From: Rhizobium sp. 2MFCol3.1
GTDB lineage: Bacteria > Pseudomonadota > Alphaproteobacteria > Rhizobiales > Rhizobiaceae
Length of the DNA: 64,000 bases
Assembly: GCF_000377565.1 (NCBI RefSeq)
Contig: NZ_KB898371.1
Location: forward strand, 1 to 64,000
Direction of reading: 5' to 3'
Shown here: one piece after another, positions 17,309-26,121 of the stretch
Layout of the letters: each line of letters starts with the position of its first letter
Position numbering within the stretch: the first letter of the stretch is position 1
Position numbers and translations under genes: made by a program
Notes under the pieces: model-generated
The model's database searches: none
Told to the model about the DNA's origin: nothing
Seen by the model: only the letters and a program-made list of their open reading frames with translations

Positions 17309-18553
17309 TTACCCGGCCGCGACCGCTGGCGCTGCCGCAGGCCATCTCTCCAGACTGTTCGTGAGACCACCGATCGGATTGCGGAACCGCTGCGCCGGTT
17401 CGGCCGATGGCAGGCCGAGACGATGCGCGAGCGGAATGGCCGCCGCGCCGAGTGCTGCTGCATCCTCCGAGCCGGCCGCGCGATGCAGCGACGGCGCCTT
17501 GGCGCCGAGGCGGCCGATCTCCTCGTGAACGTAGAGCAGCAGCTCATCGATGATGCGGACGGGAAAGCGCCCGCCGATGAGAACACCCTCGGGATCGACG
17601 ATCATACCGATATGAACGATCGCCTGGGCGATCTTGACGCTGACCTTGCGCAGCCATGCGCTGATGATCGCGCGCCCGCTTGCATCCAGCGTCAAGAGGT
17701 CGGCCGGCGTGGAAGCCTCGACACCACTCCGCTTCAGGTGATCGAGCAGGATGAACAGTGAAAACATCTCTCCAAGCGGCTGGGTGCTGCCGGCAAATGG
17801 GCCGTCGTCGAACAGCACCGGCAACCAACCGATCTCGCCGCCGATCCCGCTGGCGCCCTTGTGGCGGATGCCATCGATCACAAGACTGCCACCCAGACAG
17901 GCATTCGCCAGGATATAAAAGAAGCTGCCGATCTCGGTGCCAAGCCCGTATTCGATTTCGCCCAGAGCCGCGGCGTTGGCGTCATTGTCGATGAAAACAG
18001 GGTGATCGGAGATCGCTTCGAGCGCGCCGCGCATATCATAGCCGCTCCAGCGTCGGTATTCCGGCGGAAAGCCGATAACGGGCACTTCGCCTAGCCAGTC
18101 CGGGATAGCGAGTCCGATCCCGGCCAGCCGGCTTTCCTCGATGACCTTGCGCCTTCGGAACGAAGACAGCGCATCGGCCATCAGCGCCACGAAATCATCC
18201 GGCAACAGAAAGCGCGCCTCGTGATGAATGCGGCCGCGCACCGTACCGACGGCGTCGACGGCGACAATGGTCAGGTGATCGCGGTCGATATTGGCGCCGA
18301 TCGAAAACACGCCTTCCGGATCGATCTCCAGCTCGATCGCCGGCTGCCCGCGCAACCCGTGCCGGCGCCGCGCCTCCATGACGAGGCTTTCATCGAGCAG
18401 GCGCTCGACGATACGCGTCACGGCTTGCTTGGTCAGCCGCGATCGCGCTGCCAACTCGGTGCGCGAAATCGGCCCGCCGCGATGGATCGCGCTCAGGATC
18501 ATGGCCCGATTGGCCGCCGCCGCCTGCTCAGGATTGGAGCCCGAAACCTGCAA
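17309..18553 (-). CDS. ROK family transcriptional regulator
   Basis: A 414-residue NagC/XylR-like regulator. The winged HTH lies at residues 15-70 (MILSAIHRGGPISRTELAARSRLTKQ region), then the ROK domain: FSIGANIDRDHLTIVAVD (phosphate-1-like strand) and FIDNDANAAALGEIEYG (the family D-N-D-A-N segment). The CxCGxxGC zinc motif is missing. It appears to start at TTG 18553, preceded by AGAGGAGAAG. It lies downstream of the alpha-mannosidase and CUT1 transporter genes on the same strand but beyond a terminator. It is the likely repressor of that sugar-uptake locus. Confidence 0.85.
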   Translation of the reverse strand: MQVSGSNPEQAAAANRAMILSAIHRGGPISRTELAARSRLTKQAVTRIVERLLDESLVMEARRRHGLRGQPAIELEIDPEGVFSIGANIDRDHLTIVAVDAVGTVRGRIHHEARFLLPDDFVALMADALSSFRRRKVIEESRLAGIGLAIPDWLGEVPVIGFPPEYRRWSGYDMRGALEAISDHPVFIDNDANAAALGEIEYGLGTEIGSFFYILANACLGGSLVIDGIRHKGASGIGGEIGWLPVLFDDGPFAGSTQPLGEMFSLFILLDHLKRSGVEASTPADLLTLDASGRAIISAWLRKVSVKIAQAIVHIGMIVDPEGVLIGGRFPVRIIDELLLYVHEEIGRLGAKAPSLHRAAGSEDAAALGAAAIPLAHRLGLPSAEPAQRFRNPIGGLTNSLERWPAAAPAVAAG

Positions 18554-18632
18554 CTTCCGTCTTCTCCTCTTAGGTGTCGCATATGTTGAACCGCCACAAG
18601 ACCTATCGAGTCTAAGTCATTGTGCTGTAAAC

Positions 18633-18664
18633 GGAAAGAGCCCAGCCGCTCGGTGGCTGGGCTT
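18633..18664 (-). terminator. Terminator of the mannosidase operon
   Basis: AGCCCAGCC (18639-18647) pairs with GGCTGGGCT (18655-18663). On the minus strand the stem is followed by CTTTCCGTTT, a U-rich tract. It lies about 20 bp beyond the alpha-mannosidase stop codon and separates that operon from the downstream ROK regulator gene. Confidence 0.75.
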
Positions 18665-18684
18665 CGACCATCCGCTGAAGTCGG

Positions 18685-21600
18685 CTAGCGCGAAATGCGC
18701 CAGCTCTTGACCTGGAACGGCATCAATCCCTCGACCGGCACATCGCGCATCGGCTCTTCCAGAATGCTCACCGTTCCCTCGTTGCGCCATCCCTGCGGCA
18801 GCGTCAGGCCGAAGGCGCCGCGACGGCCGGCAGGCTCGTAGACGCGCAGGATCAGGCCGTCGCCATCCTCGCACGGCTTGATCGCCGAGAGAGCGGCATC
18901 GATACCCTCAGCCTTGATCGGCTGCCACGCCCCGACGGCGCGGTCCGACACGGCCATCGCCAGCAGTGGCTGGTTGAGGTCGTCGGCTTCCTCGCGCACG
19001 CCGCCCTCGTACCACGAACCCTCATGCGGCATCAGCGAGTAGGTGAAGCTCTGCAACCCCTCATCGGCCAATGGGTCGGGATAGATGGGCGAGCGCAGCA
19101 GCGAGAGGCCGAGCACGTTGCCGCGGATGCTATGCCCATACTTCGCGTCGTTGAGGATCGCGACGCCGAAGCCCGGCTCCGACAGATCGGCGAAGCGATG
19201 CGCCGGCGCCTCGAACATCGCCGCGTCCCATGACGTATTAGAATGCGTAGGCCGCTCGACGACGCCATAGGCGCATTCGCAGGTGGCGCGCGCATTGCGC
19301 ACGGCAACCGCTGTCAGCGTTCTGAGGAACGCGCGACGATCGTGCCAGTCGAGCTCGGTTTGGATGTCAAGCCGGCGGGCATTGGCGCCGAGCGACAGGA
19401 TCTGCGTGATGCGCGAGTGGCGCCAGGTGCGCACGATCTTGATCGCCGCGCGGTGCGCGGTGTTTTCGATCAGCTCGATACTGTCAAGCGCGGTGATCTC
19501 CTCGCCGCGCGCGGCATAGTCCTCCTCGACGTCCCAGGCGTCCCAGTTGCGCGGCTTGTCGGCCGGGTAGACGAACAGCCGGTTGCCGGCGCCTTCCAGC
19601 GCCTCGCGGCCGCTCGGCCTGTGCAGAATGCTCGCAATCGAGCCGTCCTTGGCCAGCGTCACCTTCAGCGTGTCGTTCTCAAGGTGGCTGCTGCTCGCCG
19701 AAAGGCCCGGCTGCGCCTTCAGCGAGGCAATGTCGATGACGGCGATGGCGAGCGGGGCGATGCTGTCGCGTGAAGCGACGTGGCTGCCATCGGCGAGCGT
19801 CAGCCGCACGGGCCGTTCATCCAGCGACGGGTTGACCACCAGCACGTTGCTGCCGCTTCCCGACGGCAACTGCTTGGCGATGGCCGCGAGGGCGCTAGCC
19901 TGCGCGGCCTGGCCATCGGCGATCACGCCGTCGAGTTCTTCAGCACTGTCGGCATAGACCTCGGCGATCGAGGAACCCGGCAGAATGTCGTGGAACTCGT
20001 TCTTCAGCACGACGCGCCATTCGTTCTCCAGCGATGCCGGCTTCTCGCCGCCCATGAGGTGCGCCAGCCCGGCAAGGGTTTCCGCGGTGATCAGGCTGCG
20101 TTCGGCCTTGCGGTGCAGGCGCTTGACGACGCTTTGGCTGGTCAGCGTCGCGCGGTGCAGCTCGAGATAGATCTCGCCCTGCCACGTCGTGAGCTCCTTT
20201 TCGGCGGCACTCTTGTGCGCCCCCTCGAAGAAGTCGTGCACCTTTGTCCAGCGTGCGGCCGGCAGTGCCGGGAAGGCGCGCAGCTGCTCTTCGCGGGCAA
20301 TCATTTCCGGCGTCACGCCGCCGCCGCCATCACCATAGCCGACGGCCAGAAGCGTCGTCTCGTGCTTGTCCTTCTGCTGGAAGTTCCTCCATGTGGGCAC
20401 GAAGCAATCCGGCTGCACGAAGCCGTTATAGCCATGCATCGGATTATCGAAGGTGTGCGTCAGCACCCGGCTGCCGTCGAGGCCTTCCCACCAGAAGAGG
20501 TCGGCCGGGAATTTGTTGGTCTCCGACCAGTTCACCTTGATCGTGAAAAAGCTCTTCATCCCGCCCTGGCGCAGAAGCTGGGGCAGGGCACCGGAGAAGC
20601 CGAAGCAATCCGGCAGCCAGCAGACGGTGTGGCAAACGCCGAAGGTCTTTTCGAAGTAGCGCTGGCCGTAGAGAATTTGCCGGCTGAGGCTCTCGCCCGT
20701 CGGCATGTTGGTGTCGGGCTCGACCCACATGCCGCCGAGCGTTTCCCATTGCCCTTCCTTCACGCGCTCGACGATGCGCTTCAGGAGCTCGGGATCGTCC
20801 TCCGCGATCTGGTTGTAATAATGCGCCGTCGACTGGTTGAAGCGGAAGTCGGAGGACTGCTCCATCAGCGAGAGTGCCGTGTGGAAGGTGCGGCGCATCT
20901 TGCGGCGGGTCTCGCGGTACGGCCACAGCCAGGCAAGGTCGATATGCGCGTGACCGGTGAGCGCGATCTCGCCCTGCGGCGGGAAGCGTTCGCGCAGCTG
21001 CTTCAGCTCCTTGATCAGCGTGTCGTAAGCCGCGACCACGCTGGCGCGCTGCCCTTGGTTGAGGCCTTCGGGAGCGCTTTCGAGTTCCGGCAGCTGCCAG
21101 ATCTTCTGCTGGCCGACCGATGGCGACATGCGCGCTATATAGGCTGCCGTCGACGAGGGCCAGTCGAGCCCGCGCATGGCGGCCTCGGCGATATCGATCA
21201 GATGCGGAATGACCTCATGGCCCTCCAGCGTGTCGACCGCCTCCGAGATCTGGCGCAGGAGGAGCCACAGCCGGTCGACCGGCCCGTCCAGCCACAAGAG
21301 GTTCGCCCGCTCGAGCCGGGGCGCGCGGACCGGCTCGCCGAACGGCAGGCGTGCGACCGTTTCCGAGGAGATTTTGATCCGGGGCGACGTCAGGCGGAAT
21401 TCCTGGTGATAGGGGTCGAGCCCGAGCCGCGTTTCGTTGCCGGCCTCGTCGGTGATGGTGATCAGGCTTTCGCCGCCGAGATTGAGACTGAGCCGTGCCT
21501 CCCCGACCGGCCAATGTTCCGGCACGCGCGCCGAGGCGGTGAAGCTCACCGTGCCGTCCTTGCGCGGCCATGCGGCGCCGATCGCGATCGGCTCGCCGTC

Positions 21601-21705
21601 GAAGGTCCAATCGCTGATCTGAACGGTTTCACGGGCGCGCCAGTATTCGAGTTCCGACATGCGGACGCGGATGCGGTCGAGGCGTTGGGCAAGCGTAAGC
21701 GACAT
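18685..21705 (-). CDS. Glycoside hydrolase family 38 alpha-mannosidase
   Basis: A 1006-residue enzyme predicted to cleave alpha-mannosides. It has the GH38 layout: a small N-terminal beta domain, then the catalytic barrel from about residue 245, which opens with the zinc-binding GHAHIDLAWLWPYRET (His and Asp ligands). The nucleophile segment CWLPDCFGFSGALPQLL follows, then a DUF/glycosyl hydrolase 38 C-terminal beta sandwich. There is no signal peptide, so it acts in the cytoplasm on imported mannosides. The second ATG (21705) has better spacing from AGG than the one at 21711. It is the last gene of the CUT1 transporter operon, 21 bp or more after a permease. Confidence 0.92.
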   Translation of the reverse strand: MSLTLAQRLDRIRVRMSELEYWRARETVQISDWTFDGEPIAIGAAWPRKDGTVSFTASARVPEHWPVGEARLSLNLGGESLITITDEAGNETRLGLDPYHQEFRLTSPRIKISSETVARLPFGEPVRAPRLERANLLWLDGPVDRLWLLLRQISEAVDTLEGHEVIPHLIDIAEAAMRGLDWPSSTAAYIARMSPSVGQQKIWQLPELESAPEGLNQGQRASVVAAYDTLIKELKQLRERFPPQGEIALTGHAHIDLAWLWPYRETRRKMRRTFHTALSLMEQSSDFRFNQSTAHYYNQIAEDDPELLKRIVERVKEGQWETLGGMWVEPDTNMPTGESLSRQILYGQRYFEKTFGVCHTVCWLPDCFGFSGALPQLLRQGGMKSFFTIKVNWSETNKFPADLFWWEGLDGSRVLTHTFDNPMHGYNGFVQPDCFVPTWRNFQQKDKHETTLLAVGYGDGGGGVTPEMIAREEQLRAFPALPAARWTKVHDFFEGAHKSAAEKELTTWQGEIYLELHRATLTSQSVVKRLHRKAERSLITAETLAGLAHLMGGEKPASLENEWRVVLKNEFHDILPGSSIAEVYADSAEELDGVIADGQAAQASALAAIAKQLPSGSGSNVLVVNPSLDERPVRLTLADGSHVASRDSIAPLAIAVIDIASLKAQPGLSASSSHLENDTLKVTLAKDGSIASILHRPSGREALEGAGNRLFVYPADKPRNWDAWDVEEDYAARGEEITALDSIELIENTAHRAAIKIVRTWRHSRITQILSLGANARRLDIQTELDWHDRRAFLRTLTAVAVRNARATCECAYGVVERPTHSNTSWDAAMFEAPAHRFADLSEPGFGVAILNDAKYGHSIRGNVLGLSLLRSPIYPDPLADEGLQSFTYSLMPHEGSWYEGGVREEADDLNQPLLAMAVSDRAVGAWQPIKAEGIDAALSAIKPCEDGDGLILRVYEPAGRRGAFGLTLPQGWRNEGTVSILEEPMRDVPVEGLMPFQVKSWRISR

Positions 21706-21732
21706 GATCATATCCTGAGGTTTGAAAAGACA

Positions 21733-22575
21733 TCAGCCCTTGACAGCACCGGCCGTCATGGCGCCGAGAATGAGGCGTTGGAGCGAAAGAAATGCGACGA
21801 TAGCGGGCACGACAGACACGAGGCAGGCGGCCGCCAGCAGCTGGATGGAACTATCGTTCTGAGTGCCGGCATACTGGAAGATGCCGACGCCGATCGGCAT
21901 CAGCGCCTCCTTGCTGATCAGCAGGAAGGGCACGAGGAATTGCGACCAGCCGGCGATGACGGAGATGATGAAGGCGGATGCGATCCCCGGCGTCGAGAGC
22001 GGCAGAATGATCCGCCAGAAGACGCCGAAATGGCTGCATCCGTCGATCAGCGCCGCCTCGTCGAGGCTGCGCGGAATGCCGTCGATGAAGCCCTTGAGGA
22101 TCCACGTCACCATCGGCACGGCAAGCGCGATATAGACCATCGTCGCGCCGAAATGGCTGTCGGTAAGACCGATCTTCGCCATGTAGCGGTATAGCGGCAC
22201 CATGATGACGAGCGGCGAGATCATCTGGAACGCGAGCAGCACCATCATCCACGGGCCCCTGCCGCGGAACGGAAAGCGCGAGAAGGCGTAGGCCGCCGGC
22301 AATGCCACGATCAGGCAGCCGATCGCGCTTGAGGTCGACAGGATGAGCGCGTTCCAGAGATAGCCCGCGAACTTGTCGGAGGAGAGGATGGCGATGAAAT
22401 TGTCGAGTGTCGGCGACTTGGGGATCAGCCTGGATACGCCGAGAAACACTTCCTTGCGGGTGCGCAGCGCCAGCGACAGCAGCCAGACCAGCGGCCATGC
22501 GAAGAAAAGGAAGGTGATCAGCATGAAGAGATAGCTGAAAAGATCGCCGATGCGTTCCTGTCTCGAATTGATCAT
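21733..22575 (-). CDS. CUT1 sugar ABC transporter permease (MalG-like)
   Basis: A 280-residue inner-membrane protein with six predicted helices. The coupling loop is seen in SLDEAALIDGCSHFGVFWRIILPLS, the EAA motif of MalG-type permeases, and it ends with MTAGAVKG as many of these proteins do. ATG 22575 overlaps the stop of the partner permease by 4 bp. With that gene and the binding protein upstream it forms the import system feeding the cytoplasmic alpha-mannosidase. No ATPase gene is present in this operon. Confidence 0.93.
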   Translation of the reverse strand: MINSRQERIGDLFSYLFMLITFLFFAWPLVWLLSLALRTRKEVFLGVSRLIPKSPTLDNFIAILSSDKFAGYLWNALILSTSSAIGCLIVALPAAYAFSRFPFRGRGPWMMVLLAFQMISPLVIMVPLYRYMAKIGLTDSHFGATMVYIALAVPMVTWILKGFIDGIPRSLDEAALIDGCSHFGVFWRIILPLSTPGIASAFIISVIAGWSQFLVPFLLISKEALMPIGVGIFQYAGTQNDSSIQLLAAACLVSVVPAIVAFLSLQRLILGAMTAGAVKG

Positions 22576-23504
22576 TGGGGTTCTCCCTTCGGCAGGAAGC
22601 GGGCATAGACGAGCGCCAGACTGAGGCTGATGACGAGCATCAGGATAGACAGCACCGCCCCGGCCGCCAGATCGTAGTTCCTGAAGACGACGTTGAACGT
22701 GTAGAGCGACAGAACCTCGGTCGCCCGGCCAGGTCCGCCACCGGTCAGCGAGATGATCGCATCGAAAGTGTTCAGTGTCTGAATGGTGATCAGGATCATG
22801 TTGACGAGGATCGCCGCGCGTAGTTGTGGCAGCGTGATGTAGATCATCCGCTGCCAGGGATTGGCGCCATCCATCTCGGCGGCTTCGTAGAGCTCCGGAT
22901 CGATCGCCTTGATGGCGGCGTACATGACGACCATCGAAAAGGCCGTTCCGCGCCAGACGTTGGAGATCACGACCGACCACATGACCATGTTCGGATCGGA
23001 CAACCACTGAACGGGCGAGGCGCCTAGCATTCGGAGCAGGCTGTTGAGGCCGCCGAAGGGCGCCTCATTGAACAGCATCTTCCAGATGATGCCGCCGGCG
23101 ATCCCCGGCACCACCCAGGCGACCAGCGCCGTGGTGCGCACGATGGTCGAGCCGAACAGGCCGCGCTTTTCACTGCGCACGACGACCTGCGCAATGAACA
23201 AGCCGAGCACCTGTTGGGCAACGACGCTGGAGGCGGTGAAGACAAGCGTCACCCAAAGGATCTCCAGCAGCTCGGGCTTTGAAAGCGTGTTGGCGATCGT
23301 TCGCAGCGTGTATTCCTCGTCATTGCCGACGAGCGAAATGTTGGTGAAGGCAAAGCGGAAAACGTCAATCAGCGGATAGAGATAGAAGACCCCGAGAACC
23401 AGGATCAGCGGCATCAGCCAGGGCGCGGGCGAGGGGTAGAATTTTCGCGCGGCAAGCCTGCTTCCGGTAGGCGCAGTCTCGGCCGCAATGCTGAGATTGG
23501 TCAT
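22572..23504 (-). CDS. CUT1 sugar ABC transporter permease (MalF-like)
   Basis: A 310-residue inner-membrane permease. The N-terminal helix holds PWLMPLILVLGVFYLYPLIDVF, as in UgpA/MalF-type proteins. The EAA loop is LYEAAEMDGANPWQRMIYITLP, and LTGGGPGRATEVLSLYTF is a near-invariant segment of the family. It is co-transcribed after the binding-protein gene, from which it is separated by a strong hairpin, and it is translationally coupled to the next permease through a 4-bp overlap. Confidence 0.93.
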   Translation of the reverse strand: MTNLSIAAETAPTGSRLAARKFYPSPAPWLMPLILVLGVFYLYPLIDVFRFAFTNISLVGNDEEYTLRTIANTLSKPELLEILWVTLVFTASSVVAQQVLGLFIAQVVVRSEKRGLFGSTIVRTTALVAWVVPGIAGGIIWKMLFNEAPFGGLNSLLRMLGASPVQWLSDPNMVMWSVVISNVWRGTAFSMVVMYAAIKAIDPELYEAAEMDGANPWQRMIYITLPQLRAAILVNMILITIQTLNTFDAIISLTGGGPGRATEVLSLYTFNVVFRNYDLAAGAVLSILMLVISLSLALVYARFLPKGEPQ

Positions 23505-23545
23505 CGATCCGTCCGGTCATGTGTCATTGAGATCAGGCAGTCGGT

Positions 23546-23582
23546 ATCGGTGGCGCGGGTGAGGTTACCCCGCGCCACCGAT
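23546..23582 (-). terminator. Intercistronic hairpin after the CUT1 binding-protein gene
   Basis: Fourteen-base arms (23546-23559 and 23569-23582) are perfectly complementary around a 9-nt loop, starting about 8 nt after the binding-protein stop codon on the minus strand. There is no clear U tract. It probably stabilises the upstream message or attenuates read-through into the permease genes. Confidence 0.65.
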
Positions 23583-23589
23583 CATCAGC

Positions 23590-24891
23590 TCAGCTCCGTT
23601 TGAAGGCGCTGAGCGAAGCGGTGAAGGCCTCGTCGACGGCGGCTTCCGTCGCCTGCGTGCCTGTCAGCACCTTGCCCATCATGATCTGGATCTGGTTGGA
23701 TATTTCGGGATAGACGGCAGCCCCCGGCCGCGCCTGCCCGACCTTGAGGGCTTCGGCGAAGGTCTTGTTTGCCGGCGTCGAGAAGACTTCGTACTTGTCG
23801 TAGAGGTCTGCGCGCGTCGGCAGCTGTTCCTGCAGCGCGTTGGCCGGCCCCATATAGACTTCGCGGGCAAGGTCGGCGCAGACCTTCACCTTGGCGGCAT
23901 CCTTGCTGAAGGCCGCGACGGTCCAGCCGCCGGTGCCGGTCGAGCGCTCATTGGTGGTCGGGCCGGGAAGGGGAGAGAAGGTCCACTTGGCGAACTCCTC
24001 CTCGTCGAGCGCGGTCTTCAGCTGCGCATACTGCCAGTTGCCGCCAACGAAGAGCGCCGTCGTTCCGGCTGCCGCAGCGGCATTGAAGTCGTCATAGCTG
24101 CCGAGCGTCGCGACGCGCTTGGGCGCAGCACCCGATTCCACCAGATCACGATAGTAGTTCACCGCCTTGATGAATTTCTCGCGGTTTTCGCCCTCACCGA
24201 AGATCGGCTTACCCTGGTCGTCGACCAGCTTGCCGCCCTGGCCCCAGAAGTTGGCGAGCCAGTCGAAGGTCGTGCCCTCGTAGCGGCTGCCGTTGAAGAG
24301 AATGCCCTCCATGCCCTCGTCGACGGAGTGCAGGGCGGCTTTCTTCAGGTCGTCCCAGGTTTGGGGCGCGTCGGGGACGATCTCCTTGTTGCGGTAGAGG
24401 ACGCGCAGGTCGGTCGACCACCACCAGGCATAGATGTTGCCGTCGTCACCGGTGATGCCCTCTCGAATGAAGGGAAACAGCTGGCCGATCTCTTCCTTGC
24501 TGAAGTAGGGCGAGAAGGATTGCAGCACGCCGGATTTCTTGAAGAGCGGCAGCACGAAGGAATCGACCGCAGCGCAGTCGGGCGCGGAACCGGACTTGGC
24601 CTGCTCGAGCATGCGCGCCTGCTCCTGGCCGATATCACCAGACATCATCTGCAGCTCGATCTGCCAGTCAGGGCGCTTGGCGATGAAGTCGTTGAAGAGC
24701 TTGCTGTAACCCTCGGCGTAAACAGGCTCGTTGTTGCGCGGCCCGTCTGTCGTCATGCGGAAAATGAGCTTGTTGGGCGCGTCGGCTTTGCCGACGATGT
24801 CGCCCGTGATCAGATCCTGAGCCGCCGCGATAACAGGCGCGGCCAGGAACGAACCCGCCAGAAGGGCGAGCATGATTGCCTTGTTCTTCAC
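23590..24891 (-). CDS. CUT1 ABC transporter sugar-binding protein
   Basis: A 433-residue periplasmic protein of the extracellular solute-binding family 1 (MalE/UgpB-like). A signal peptide (KNKAIMLALLAGSFLAAPVI, cleavage near AAAQ) is followed by a typical fold, with YAWWWSTDLRVLYRNKEI and TGGWTVAAFSKDAAK resembling the sugar-binding cleft. The start is GTG 24891 with GGGAGGAAATACTG directly upstream; an ATG at 24939 would place the signal peptide internally. It is the first gene of the operon with two permeases and the GH38 alpha-mannosidase, so a mannose-containing glycan is the likely ligand, by inference. Confidence 0.9.
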   Translation of the reverse strand: MKNKAIMLALLAGSFLAAPVIAAAQDLITGDIVGKADAPNKLIFRMTTDGPRNNEPVYAEGYSKLFNDFIAKRPDWQIELQMMSGDIGQEQARMLEQAKSGSAPDCAAVDSFVLPLFKKSGVLQSFSPYFSKEEIGQLFPFIREGITGDDGNIYAWWWSTDLRVLYRNKEIVPDAPQTWDDLKKAALHSVDEGMEGILFNGSRYEGTTFDWLANFWGQGGKLVDDQGKPIFGEGENREKFIKAVNYYRDLVESGAAPKRVATLGSYDDFNAAAAAGTTALFVGGNWQYAQLKTALDEEEFAKWTFSPLPGPTTNERSTGTGGWTVAAFSKDAAKVKVCADLAREVYMGPANALQEQLPTRADLYDKYEVFSTPANKTFAEALKVGQARPGAAVYPEISNQIQIMMGKVLTGTQATEAAVDEAFTASLSAFKRS

Positions 24892-24967
24892 CAGTATTTC
24901 CTCCCGATTCAGGATCCCATTCCGAGCCGCTGCCTCCACAACAACGGGCCTCCTCCGATCCGTCGAC

Positions 24968-24996
24968 TAGATTAAGTCACTTTTCTTTTGTGTCAA
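24968..24996 (-). promoter_or_regulatory. Candidate promoter of the CUT1/mannosidase operon
   Basis: On the minus strand TTGACA (24996-24991) is followed after 17 bp by AATCTA (24973-24968), about 75 bp upstream of the GTG start. The -35 is perfect but the -10 is weak. The spacer contains AAAAGAAAAGTGACTTAA next to GACAC, a partial dyad that might bind the ROK regulator. Inferred from position and spacing only. Confidence 0.4.
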
Positions 24997-25106
24997 GCAA
25001 GTCGAACGGCGCGCGCGGTTGCACGCTTGGCGACACGTGCGAAAGCGCAGGCGTTCAATCCATAGGGATGGGTAGGAGGGCTGTTCAGATGCCAGTCAAA
25101 TCGATG

Positions 25107-26018
25107 CTAGACAAATCCCTCGGAACCGCGCGAGTGTAGCTGGACAGCTTGTACAAACGCGCGAAGTGCTGAAGGGGGATGCCGGTTTTGCGGGTAATAC
25201 ATCCAGAACCCATCAATCGCCGGTGTCCATTCCGCAAGCACCCTGATAAGGCGACCGCTGGCGATATGATCCGTTACAAGAGCTTCCGGAACGAAGGCGA
25301 GGCCGAGGCCGGCCAGGGCCGCGTCCACCGCAACGGACATATCCGTCACGGTCAACTGGCCTGAAACGTCGAGCTCAACCGCCTCGTTCCCCTTCGATAG
25401 CTCCCACTTGTAAGGGCGGCCGTTATCGAACTTGAGGCAGATGCAGTTATGCGCCATCAGGTCCATCGGCTCCTCGGGCAGCGGGTGGCTCTTGACGTAA
25501 TCAGGAGCGCCCACAACGGCAGCCCGGGCGACGGGACCCAGTCTGATCGCGATCATGTCCTTCGGTATCGCATCGCGAAACCGAATGCCGGCATCAAAGC
25601 CTTCGCTGACGATATCGACCATCCGCTTGTCTGTGACGATTTCGATCTGGATATCGGGGTAGTCGTGCTGGAAATCGGGCAAAACCTCCCTGACGAGGAA
25701 GCTCGCCGCGCCATCCGGCGAGGTGATACGCAGTCGGCCGGAAGGTCGCGTTCCGCCGCTGACGATATCCTGGATGGCATCGTCGAGCGAGGAAATGGCC
25801 GGCGCGGCGCTGTGCACGAGCCTTTGCCCCGCTTCCGTCAATGCAACCGAGCGTGTGGTGCGGTTGAAAAGGCGCACCGCCAGTTTCGCCTCAAGCTCGC
25901 GAACGGAGTGGCTGAGCGCCGATGGCGACATGCCGAGCTTGCGCGCCGCGGCACGAAAGCTACCGAGTTCGGCGATCGTCATGAAAACTTTCAGGGATGC
26001 GAGATCATACAGCGCCAT
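25107..26018 (-). CDS. LysR family transcriptional regulator
   Basis: A 303-residue LysR-type regulator of the group that controls adjacent reductases. The HTH is at residues 5-60 (AELGSFRAAARKLGMSPSAL), followed by NRTTRSVALTEAGQRL. The effector domain carries LRITSPDGAASFLVREVLPDF and GFDAGIRFRD, typical of the PgrR/DmlR-like subgroup. I start it at MALYDLAS (26018); a longer frame from 26069 runs into the likely operator. It is divergent from the aldo/keto reductase gene 103 bp away and presumably regulates it. Confidence 0.88.
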   Translation of the reverse strand: MALYDLASLKVFMTIAELGSFRAAARKLGMSPSALSHSVRELEAKLAVRLFNRTTRSVALTEAGQRLVHSAAPAISSLDDAIQDIVSGGTRPSGRLRITSPDGAASFLVREVLPDFQHDYPDIQIEIVTDKRMVDIVSEGFDAGIRFRDAIPKDMIAIRLGPVARAAVVGAPDYVKSHPLPEEPMDLMAHNCICLKFDNGRPYKWELSKGNEAVELDVSGQLTVTDMSVAVDAALAGLGLAFVPEALVTDHIASGRLIRVLAEWTPAIDGFWMYYPQNRHPPSALRAFVQAVQLHSRGSEGFV

Positions 26019-26026
26019 TGATGAAG

Positions 26027-26049
26027 ACTTTCGAACAGCCTGTGAAAGT
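26027..26049. promoter_or_regulatory. Candidate LysR-type operator
   Basis: ACTTTC (26027-26032) and GAAAGT (26044-26049) form an inverted repeat with an 11-bp centre in the divergent region between the LysR gene and the aldo/keto reductase. This has the shape of a LysR recognition site. It is short, and the assignment rests on position. Confidence 0.35.
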
Positions 26050-26121
26050 TTTAGGATATTGTTGTGCAAATCTCAACGGCTTAGCTTCAGGTGAAACATC
26101 ACTCAAGCCTTGGAGCTTCCG

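Noticed and set aside
19780..22194. 804-codon plus-strand frame across the alpha-mannosidase and a permease
   Set aside because: It spans the boundary of two real genes on the other strand, with no signal or domain.
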